Shown here: positions 6,639 through 10,640 of the stretch, in pieces
Layout of the letters: every line of letters begins with the position of its first letter
Position numbering within the stretch: the stretch's first letter is position 1
Origin: Bordetella parapertussis
GTDB taxonomy: Bacteria > Pseudomonadota > Gammaproteobacteria > Burkholderiales > Burkholderiaceae_C
Assembly (NCBI GenBank): GCA_943328885.2
Contig: CALQBT020000046.1
Location: 1 to 10,640 of the forward strand
Length of the DNA stretch: 10,640 nucleotides
Direction: 5' to 3'
Position numbers and translations under genes: made by a program
Notes under the pieces: generated by a model
Told to the model about the DNA's origin: nothing
Database searches by the model: none
Seen by the model: the letters and a program-made list of their open reading frames with translations, nothing else

Positions 6639-7064
6639 TCAATTCATGAACTGCTCGTTGCCGACCAGACCGATCTTGGTCACGCCCAAGCGCTGAGCGC
6701 TGGCCATCACCATCGCCACCACTTTGTAGCTGACCAGCTTGTTGGGACGTAGGTGCACCTCGGGTTGGTCGGGCAGCGTGGCGAGTTGTGCCAGCCGGTT
6801 CTCTAGATCGGTGCGGTCTTTGATGATCGTGCCATTCCAACCTATCGTGCCGTCGAAGTCGACATCGATGCGCACGATCTCGGGCGGCTTGAGCGGCGGG
6901 GCGCTCGGACCCACCGGCATGTTCATCTTCACCGCGTGGGTCTGAATCGGGATCGTGATGATCAGCATGATGATCAGCACCAGCATCACGTCGATCAGCG
7001 GCGTGGTGTTGATGTCCATCATCGGGGCGTCTTCGTCGCCGCCCGAGCCTAGTTGCATGGCCAT
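6639..7064 (-). CDS. exbD2: ExbD-family biopolymer transport protein (second copy)
   Basis: This encodes 141 residues. ExbD is the periplasm-facing partner of ExbB in the proton-driven motor that powers TonB. A short cytoplasmic N-terminus leads into one membrane helix (about 23-41) containing the essential proton-path aspartate, Asp25, within NTTPLIDVMLVL. A periplasmic domain follows with the ExbD pattern VDFDGTIGWNG, PEVHLRPNK and AQRLGVTKIGLVG. The start at 7064 is supported by AGGA shortly upstream and lies 12 bp after the stop of the first exbD. It differs clearly from that copy in the periplasmic domain (for example VKMNMPVGPSAPPLKPPE) and is shorter by one residue, so the pair is not a recent duplication. 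Order exbD1-exbD2 behind exbB recalls Xanthomonas. Confidence 0.92.
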   Translation of the reverse strand: MAMQLGSGGDEDAPMMDINTTPLIDVMLVLIIMLIITIPIQTHAVKMNMPVGPSAPPLKPPEIVRIDVDFDGTIGWNGTIIKDRTDLENRLAQLATLPDQPEVHLRPNKLVSYKVVAMVMASAQRLGVTKIGLVGNEQFMN

Positions 7065-7076
7065 ATTGAATTCCTG

Positions 7077-7505
7077 TTATTGCCGCGGCGGCGCTTCGGT
7101 GATGAAGCCGACCTTGGCGATGCCCGCGCGCTGGCAAGCCACGACCAAGCGGCCGACACTCTCGTAGCGCGCATCCTCGTCACCGCGGATGTGCACTTCG
7201 GGTTGCGGGTCCTTGATCGACTCCTTCTTCAGCGCTGCGACCAAGGCCTCGGTGTCGGGCATCCGGCGGGTGTTCCAGTACACATCGCCGTCGCGGCTGA
7301 CCGCCAGCAGGATGTTCTCCGGTTTGGTCTGCGTCGGCAGGTTGCGTTCCCTGGGCAGTTGCAGCTTCACGCTCTGAGTGACCACAGGGATCGTGATCAG
7401 GAAGATGATCAACAGCACCAGCATGATGTCGACCAACGGCGTGGTGTTGATGCTCGCGTTCATCTCGTCTTCGTCGCCATCTGGCGAGCCGACCTGCATC
7501 GACAT
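7077..7505 (-). CDS. exbD1: ExbD-family biopolymer transport protein (first copy)
   Basis: This encodes 142 residues with the ExbD architecture. An acidic N-terminus (DGDEDEMNAS) precedes one membrane helix (about 24-43) with Asp26 in the NTTPLVDIMLVLLIIF motif. The periplasmic domain contains LAVSRDGDVYWNTRRMPD, PEVHIRGDEDARYESV and AGIAKVGFITEAPP. The RGDEDARYESVG segment is the usual ExbD form, so this copy looks like the standard partner of ExbB. The ATG at 7505 lies 3 bp after the exbB stop, so translation is probably coupled; an alternative ATG is two codons later. The ribosome site (AAGAAG) lies inside the end of exbB. Confidence 0.93.
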   Translation of the reverse strand: MSMQVGSPDGDEDEMNASINTTPLVDIMLVLLIIFLITIPVVTQSVKLQLPRERNLPTQTKPENILLAVSRDGDVYWNTRRMPDTEALVAALKKESIKDPQPEVHIRGDEDARYESVGRLVVACQRAGIAKVGFITEAPPRQ

Positions 7506-7508
7506 GGT

Positions 7509-8327
7509 CTACTTCTTGGTGCTCAGCAGCACGTTGTGCACGTCTTCCGAGAAGGCTCGAACCCGCTCCATCACCGTCTTGTTGCGGCGGATCAGCCAGT
7601 TGTAACCCATCACCGCAGGCACCGCGACGGCCAGACCGAAGGCGGTCATGATCAGCGATTCGCCGACCGGTCCGGCGACCTTGTCGATGCTGGCCTGGCC
7701 GGCGATGCCGATGGCCGTCAGCGCGTGGTAAATGCCCCAGACCGTGCCGAACAGGCCGACGAACGGTGCGGTCGAGCCAACCGTGGCGAGCACTGCCAGA
7801 CCGTCCTGCATCCGGCTCTGGATGTTGGTCACGGCGCGGTTCACGCTCATGCTGATCCAGGTGTGGCGGTCTATCTGCTCGACCAGCGTGCCTTCATGGT
7901 GTTCGTCGGCCTTGACACCGGACTCCGCGATGTAGCGGAAAGCGCTGCCTTCTGGCAGGGTGCTAGCGGCCTGTTTCATCGTGCCGGCTTTCCAAAATCC
8001 TTCGCTCACCGCATCGGCGCTCTTGAGCATCTTGCTCTGTTCGAACAGCTTGGTGAAGATCACGTACCAACTGCCCATGCTCATGATGACCATGATGATC
8101 AGCGTGCCGCGTGCAACGAAATCGCCTTGGCTCCACAGCGCATCCAGGCCATAGGGGTTGGCGACTTCTTCCTTGACGACAGCGGGTGCAGTCGCGGGGG
8201 CCGAGGCCTGCGCCTCAGGCGCTGAGGTCTGAGCCAGTGCTGTGGCAGGCAGGGTGCTGGTTGCCAGGGCCGCCAGGGCTAGCAGGGCCGCGGCCAGTGG
8301 CATGCGCAAAGATTTCATCAAGGACAT
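7509..8327 (-). CDS. exbB: ExbB-family proton channel protein
   Basis: ExbB is the multimeric inner-membrane scaffold that, with ExbD, couples the proton gradient to TonB. The 272-residue protein starts with a cleavable-signal-like stretch (about 5-32) followed by an Ala/Pro/Thr linker, the longer ExbB form seen in pseudomonads and others. Three membrane helices follow at about 74-91, 178-200 and 223-245. The diagnostic motifs are ATVGSTAPFVGLFGTVWGIY (181-200), ending in HAL, and GPVGESLIMTAFGLAVAVPA (219-238). The ATG at 8327 has GGAG at 8334-8337; a second ATG three codons later is less well placed. About 90 bp separate it from tonB without a terminator, so it is either read through from tonB or has its own promoter there. 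Confidence 0.94.
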   Translation of the reverse strand: MSLMKSLRMPLAAALLALAALATSTLPATALAQTSAPEAQASAPATAPAVVKEEVANPYGLDALWSQGDFVARGTLIIMVIMSMGSWYVIFTKLFEQSKMLKSADAVSEGFWKAGTMKQAASTLPEGSAFRYIAESGVKADEHHEGTLVEQIDRHTWISMSVNRAVTNIQSRMQDGLAVLATVGSTAPFVGLFGTVWGIYHALTAIGIAGQASIDKVAGPVGESLIMTAFGLAVAVPAVMGYNWLIRRNKTVMERVRAFSEDVHNVLLSTKK

Positions 8328-8418
8328 GAGGACTCCAGAGAGGGTATTTCAGAAAATTCGAGCGGAAAAGAAGAGATTGAGGCTGCACAGCGCGTGGCGA
8401 ATATCCGGTCGACGCATG

Positions 8419-9111
8419 TCAATCCGTTTTCCAGACATAGTCGACCATCGTGGTGCCGCCGATGGGCTTGCCTTGCTCGTCGATACCGGGTTTGAAGCGG
8501 CACTTGCTGAGTGCCTCAATCGCGGTGCGGTCTAGCAGGCGATGCTCGCGTGAAGCCCCGGCCGAGCGTTCGATCTCGGCTTTGGCCACCGCGCCCGTGG
8601 CGTCCACCGTAAAGCGGATCTTGCTGGTGCCAGTGGCATCGGCGCGCAAGGCCGCTGCCGGGTACTCGGGCTTCTCGCAGGTGTTGACATCGATGCGCGC
8701 GGGCACTGCCTGGGGCTTTGGCACCGGCGGTGCGGCAGGTGGGGGTGGTGGTGCTGGCGCGGGCGCGGGGGCGGGGGCGGGGGCGACCCTGACCGTTTCG
8801 GGCGGCGGTGCGACGCGCGTCACGGTGATCGCCGGCGCGAGTTGCGGCGTGCTGATCTGCACCTCGGGCGGCGGCATGAACGACGGCGGCGGCAGCGCGA
8901 CCTTAGGCGGTGGCGGCAACTTGTCGGGCGGCGGCGGTGGCGGCTTGATCTCCTCGATCAGTTTGGTCTCAAGCGGTGCTTTGATCACATCGACGATTTT
9001 GCGGCCCAGTCCGTTGACCAGCGCATAGCCAAGCGCGATGTGCAGCACCACGACCACGCCGAACCCTATCGGGTGTTTGCCCGGGCGGCGTTGCTGGGAA
9101 GCGTAATCCAC
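8419..9111 (-). CDS. tonB: Energy transducer TonB
   Basis: TonB spans the periplasm and passes ExbB/ExbD energy to outer-membrane transporters of iron chelates, cobalamin or sugars. The 230-residue protein has one N-terminal membrane helix (about 15-33) containing His24, comparable to the functionally important helix histidine of known TonBs. A Pro-rich spacer (57-136) holds PPPPPP, repeated PPP and an Ala-Pro tract near 110-121. The C-terminal TonB domain (about 143-230) has CEKPEYPAAALR, GTSKIRFTVDATGAV and ALSKCRFKPG, ending YVWKTD; Cys145 and Cys204 could form a disulfide. The start is a GTG at 9111: AGAGGT lies 6 bases before it, and the open frame upstream (to 9306) is Arg-rich and unlike TonB. 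It leads the ton cluster. No Fur-box-like AT-rich palindrome is visible upstream. Confidence 0.93.
   Translation of the reverse strand: MDYASQQRRPGKHPIGFGVVVVLHIALGYALVNGLGRKIVDVIKAPLETKLIEEIKPPPPPPDKLPPPPKVALPPPSFMPPPEVQISTPQLAPAITVTRVAPPPETVRVAPAPAPAPAPAPPPPPAAPPVPKPQAVPARIDVNTCEKPEYPAAALRADATGTSKIRFTVDATGAVAKAEIERSAGASREHRLLDRTAIEALSKCRFKPGIDEQGKPIGGTTMVDYVWKTD
8761..8783. repeat. GGGGGC hexamer tandem repeat in tonB, with a G-quadruplex motif
   Basis: On the + strand, G-runs of 3, 5, 5 and 5 (8761-8763, 8767-8771, 8773-8777, 8779-8783) are separated by one to three bases. The hexamer GGGGGC recurs without interruption and encodes Ala-Pro units of the TonB spacer on the - strand. Unit changes by slippage would stay in frame. 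Confidence 0.7.
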
Positions 9112-9117
9112 TGTATG

Positions 9118-9123
9118 ACCTCT
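9118..9123 (-). promoter_or_regulatory. Ribosome binding site that sets the tonB GTG start
   Basis: AGAGGT on the - strand lies 6 bases upstream of GTG at 9111. No ATG occurs between here and the membrane helix of TonB, so this site decides the start codon. Confidence 0.65.
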
Positions 9124-9217
9124 AGACAGCCCGATGATGGTGGTTCGGGTTGCTGTGACTTTTGATGGTGGGGCGACCTTGGCGACCGCTGGCGTCCTGA
9201 ATGCGACGTCGGCCGAA

Positions 9218-9223
9218 ACTATA
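9218..9223 (-). promoter_or_regulatory. Candidate -10 box for tonB
   Basis: TATAGT on the - strand is the best -10-like hexamer in the tonB upstream region and would give a leader of roughly 100 nt. No acceptable -35 box lies at the proper distance (about 9241-9246), which would fit an activator-dependent promoter. The tandem repeat and dyad at 9251-9266 lie just upstream, where such an activator would bind. Confidence 0.35.
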
Positions 9224-9250
9224 GACCGAAAGATGCGGTGCCTGATCGGT

Positions 9251-9266
9251 CGGATCCGTGATCCGT
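9251..9266. promoter_or_regulatory. Dyad and tandem repeat upstream of tonB (candidate operator)
   Basis: CGGATC-CGT-GATCCG (9251-9265) is a perfect 6-bp dyad. The same bases also contain GATCCGT twice in tandem (9253-9259, 9260-9266). It lies about 30-45 bp upstream of the candidate tonB -10 box. The regulator is unknown, and the sequence is not Fur-like. Confidence 0.35.
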
Positions 9267-9298
9267 GCCTCGCAGCAACGTCTTGCTTCGCGCGAGGC
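9267..9298. repeat. Strong hairpin between the tRNA terminator and tonB
   Basis: GCCTCGC (9267-9273) pairs with GCGAGGC (9292-9298), continued inside by AGCAA-CGTC-TTGCT (9274-9287), with TCGC bulged on the 3' side. Twelve base pairs close on a tetraloop. Neither strand has a following T tract, so it is not a typical terminator. It directly abuts the dyad at 9251-9266. Confidence 0.5.
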
Positions 9299-9352
9299 AT
9301 GTCCAACTGCGTACAGCTTCATGGCAGGGATCAAAGTGCTGTTGGTGCCATC

Positions 9353-9382
9353 AAAAAAACGGCCAACCGTTTCGGGTTGGCC
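9353..9382 (-). terminator. Intrinsic terminator of the tRNA-Ala gene
   Basis: Read on the - strand, GGCCAACC-CGAAAC-GGTTGGCC is a perfect 8-bp stem with a 6-base loop, followed by G and seven T. It begins 13 bases after the tRNA's CCA end and separates the tRNA transcript from tonB. Confidence 0.95.
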
Positions 9383-9395
9383 ATGCCAATCGTGT

Positions 9396-9471
<76 letters not shown>

Positions 9472-9484
9472 ACGATCGAATAGG

Positions 9485-9490
9485 ATTCTA
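9485..9490 (-). promoter_or_regulatory. -10 box of the tRNA-Ala promoter
   Basis: TAGAAT on the - strand lies 13 bases before the mature 5' end of the tRNA, predicting a leader of about 7 nt. The sequence at the -35 distance (GATGCC) is poor. Confidence 0.5.
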
Positions 9491-9518
9491 GCAGTACCCG
9501 CGACGCCGGCATCGGTTT

Positions 9519-9549
9519 TTGACTCGCGGTAGAACGGGTTCGGTAAATA
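9519..9549 (+). promoter_or_regulatory. Candidate promoter of the alpha/beta hydrolase gene
   Basis: TTGACT (9519-9524) matches five of six -35 consensus bases. TAAATA (9544-9549) or the overlapping GTAAAT lies 18-19 bases further. Spacing is a little long. A start near 9556 would leave a very short leader before the ATG at 9567. It lies back-to-back with the tRNA promoter. Confidence 0.4.
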
Positions 9550-9566
9550 CCTTGCATGGAGATGTG

Positions 9567-10439
9567 ATGGCCCAACAAGACACTGCCTGGTTCGAGGCGC
9601 AATACAACAATCGGGCCCGGGTTCCGGGCAGCGAACAGACGCTGGCGCGCTGGGCCCAGGCCTCGGCGCTGGCGCGCTCGCGGATGAACTGCGAGCTCGA
9701 CCTGGCTTACGGTGATGGATCCGGCCAGACCTTGGACGTCTTTCCATCGCCTGAGCCAGGGGCGCCGGTGTTGGTGTTCATCCATGGCGGCTGGTGGCGG
9801 GCCTTGGACAAGGCCGACCACTCTTTTGTTGCGCCGGCCTTTGTGCAGGCCGGTTCGATGGTCGTGATACCCAACTACGCGCTGTGCCCGGCGGTGACGA
9901 TCGAAGAAATTGCCATGCAGACAGCCCGCGCGCTGGCCTGGGTCTGGCGCCACGCAGCGCGTTACGGCGGTGACCGGTCGAAAATCCATGTGATCGGCCA
10001 TTCGGCGGGTGGCCACTTGGCGGCGATGCTGCTGTGTTGCCAGTGGAAAACCGTCCAGCCTGATCTGCCACAGCAGTTGCTGGCTGGCGCGATGTCGATC
10101 TCAGGCCTGTTCGATCTCGAACCGATTCGGCAGACGCCCTCTGTGCAGGCTGATCTTCAACTCACGCCTGAGGCAGTTCGACGCTTGAGTCCGGCCGATT
10201 TCCCAGCACCGCTGCGGCCGCTGGCTGCGCTCGTGGGCAGCGACGAGAGCGAGGAGTTTCTGCGCCAAAACCAGCTGATCCGCGACCGTTGGGGCCCGGC
10301 TGTGGTGCCTGTTTGCGAACTGCTGCCGGGACTCAACCACTTCACCGTGCTGCACGACTTGGTCGACCCCGCGGGCCGCGCGCATCAACTCGCGCTGCGT
10401 ATGCTCGGACTGGCGGCAGTGAAGAGCGCCTCGGCCTGA
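9567..10439 (+). CDS. Alpha/beta hydrolase, kynurenine formamidase-like
   Basis: This 290-residue soluble protein has the alpha/beta-hydrolase fold. The oxyanion-hole motif HGGWW (73-77) and nucleophile motif GHSAGGH (144-150, Ser146) resemble arylformamidases of the AFMID type (HGGYW). Asp226 in LVGSDESEE and His258 in GLNHFTVL complete a plausible triad. Arylformamidase hydrolyses N-formylkynurenine in tryptophan breakdown, but many relatives are esterases of unknown substrate, and no kynureninase or tryptophan dioxygenase gene is visible. The ATG at 9567 is preceded by GGAG 5 bases upstream; the frame is open to 9519, but that start has no ribosome site. It appears to be transcribed alone, with no intrinsic terminator evident after it. 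Confidence 0.85.
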   Translation: MAQQDTAWFEAQYNNRARVPGSEQTLARWAQASALARSRMNCELDLAYGDGSGQTLDVFPSPEPGAPVLVFIHGGWWRALDKADHSFVAPAFVQAGSMVVIPNYALCPAVTIEEIAMQTARALAWVWRHAARYGGDRSKIHVIGHSAGGHLAAMLLCCQWKTVQPDLPQQLLAGAMSISGLFDLEPIRQTPSVQADLQLTPEAVRRLSPADFPAPLRPLAALVGSDESEEFLRQNQLIRDRWGPAVVPVCELLPGLNHFTVLHDLVDPAGRAHQLALRMLGLAAVKSASA

Positions 10440-10462
10440 TGCCTATGGGGGGTTTTTATCGG

Positions 10463-10499
10463 ATAGCAAAGTTCTATCCAAAGGATTGAAGCTTTGTAT
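10463..10499 (+). promoter_or_regulatory. OxyR-like operator upstream of the rubrerythrin gene
   Basis: ATAG (10463) - 7 bases - CTAT (10474-10477) - 7 bases - ATTG (10485-10488) - 7 bases - GTAT (10496-10499) reproduces the four-element layout bound by an OxyR tetramer, ATAG-N7-CTAT-N7-ATAG-N7-CTAT, with 14 of 16 core bases. The first dyad extends to GGATAG/CTATCC. It ends directly at a candidate -35 box, the place for an activator. The target gene encodes a peroxide-reducing type of protein, which supports the reading. The inner T and A of the E. coli consensus spacers are not matched. Confidence 0.55.
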
Positions 10500-10528
10500 T
10501 GGCGCAACGCGGCCGGCTTTGGTAGGGT
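10499..10528 (+). promoter_or_regulatory. Candidate activator-dependent promoter of the rubrerythrin gene
   Basis: TTGGCG (10499-10504) is followed by 18 bases and TAGGGT (10523-10528). Both boxes are weak matches, as expected where an activator such as OxyR is needed. A start near 10535 leaves a leader of about 68 nt. Confidence 0.35.
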
Positions 10529-10602
10529 TGCTTTGTGCCAACGCGTTTGTGCGCGATGGACCATTTCCTGGTCGTGTACCAGTCATCAGAGAGGAGCTTC
10601 CC

Positions 10603-10640
10603 ATGAGCTTGAAGGGTTCCAAGACCGAGCAGAACCTGAA
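10603..10640 (+). CDS. Rubrerythrin-family protein, N-terminal fragment (runs off the right edge)
   Basis: Only 12 full codons are present: MSLKGSKTEQNL. This matches the start I know for bacterial rubrerythrins, which usually continue into an AFAGESQAN-type di-iron helix; that part is outside the window. Rubrerythrin is a non-haem di-iron protein with a rubredoxin-like domain that reduces hydrogen peroxide. GAGGAG (10591-10596) lies 6 bases before the ATG, a strong ribosome site. The upstream OxyR-like operator fits the role. Identification rests on a short peptide, so it is good but not certain. Confidence 0.7.
   Translation, partial: MSLKGSKTEQNL

Noticed and set aside
7053..8225. Long + strand open frame (390 codons) opposite exbD1 and exbB
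   Set aside because: The translation is rich in His, Asp, Arg and Gln as expected for the antisense of membrane proteins. ExbB and ExbD on the other strand are unambiguous.
8761..8783. CRISPR or satellite array at the G-rich repeat
   Set aside because: The repeats are hexamers with no spacers and encode Ala-Pro in the TonB proline-rich region.
10461..10479. GGATAG/CTATCC as a terminator of the alpha/beta hydrolase gene
   Set aside because: Neither strand has a T tract after the stem. The spacing to further ATAG/CTAT-like elements fits an operator better.

Overview
This is a GC-rich chromosomal window from a Gram-negative bacterium. The UbiD, ExbB/ExbD/TonB, PdxH and GloA sequences, together with a GC-ending codon bias, point to a betaproteobacterium of the order Burkholderiales (Leptothrix/Rubrivivax/Comamonadaceae-like). 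That placement is inferred from protein character, not from a database search. I see no phage, IS element, CRISPR array, toxin-antitoxin or defence locus. Most of the window is ordinary core metabolism, envelope energisation and stress repair.

Layout, left half. The 3' third of ubiD (ubiquinone synthesis) runs in from the left edge on the + strand. It is followed by about 270 bp with no protein gene but a run of strong hairpins ending in an intrinsic terminator, with a promoter-like sequence just upstream; this is a candidate small RNA. A leftward DUF218/YdcF-type membrane protein gene comes next. It is divergent from msrA (methionine sulfoxide reductase A, +), which converges on pdxH (pyridoxamine 5'-phosphate oxidase, -). 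pdxH is divergent from a MocA-like nucleotidyltransferase gene (+), which converges on gloA (glyoxalase I, -). A metallo-beta-lactamase-fold hydrolase gene (-) lies upstream of gloA.

Layout, right half. A leftward TonB system is ordered tonB - exbB - exbD1 - exbD2 - periplasmic TPR protein, with tight spacing from exbB onward. ExbB/ExbD form the proton-driven motor in the inner membrane and TonB carries the energy to outer-membrane transporters. The doubled exbD and the exported TPR protein suggest a dedicated or extended Ton complex. Upstream lie a structured intergenic region and a leftward tRNA-Ala(CGC) gene with its own terminator. An alpha/beta hydrolase of the kynurenine-formamidase-like type follows on the + strand. 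The last bases hold the start of a rubrerythrin-type gene.

Best leads. (1) A four-part OxyR-like operator (ATAG-N7-CTAT-N7-ATTG-N7-GTAT) sits just upstream of the rubrerythrin promoter region, suggesting peroxide control of a peroxide-scavenging protein. (2) The candidate ncRNA after ubiD. (3) The TPR protein in the Ton operon. (4) A hexamer tandem repeat in tonB that also forms a G-quadruplex motif. Oxidative and electrophile stress recurs through the window (msrA, gloA, rubrerythrin), but the genes are not one operon.
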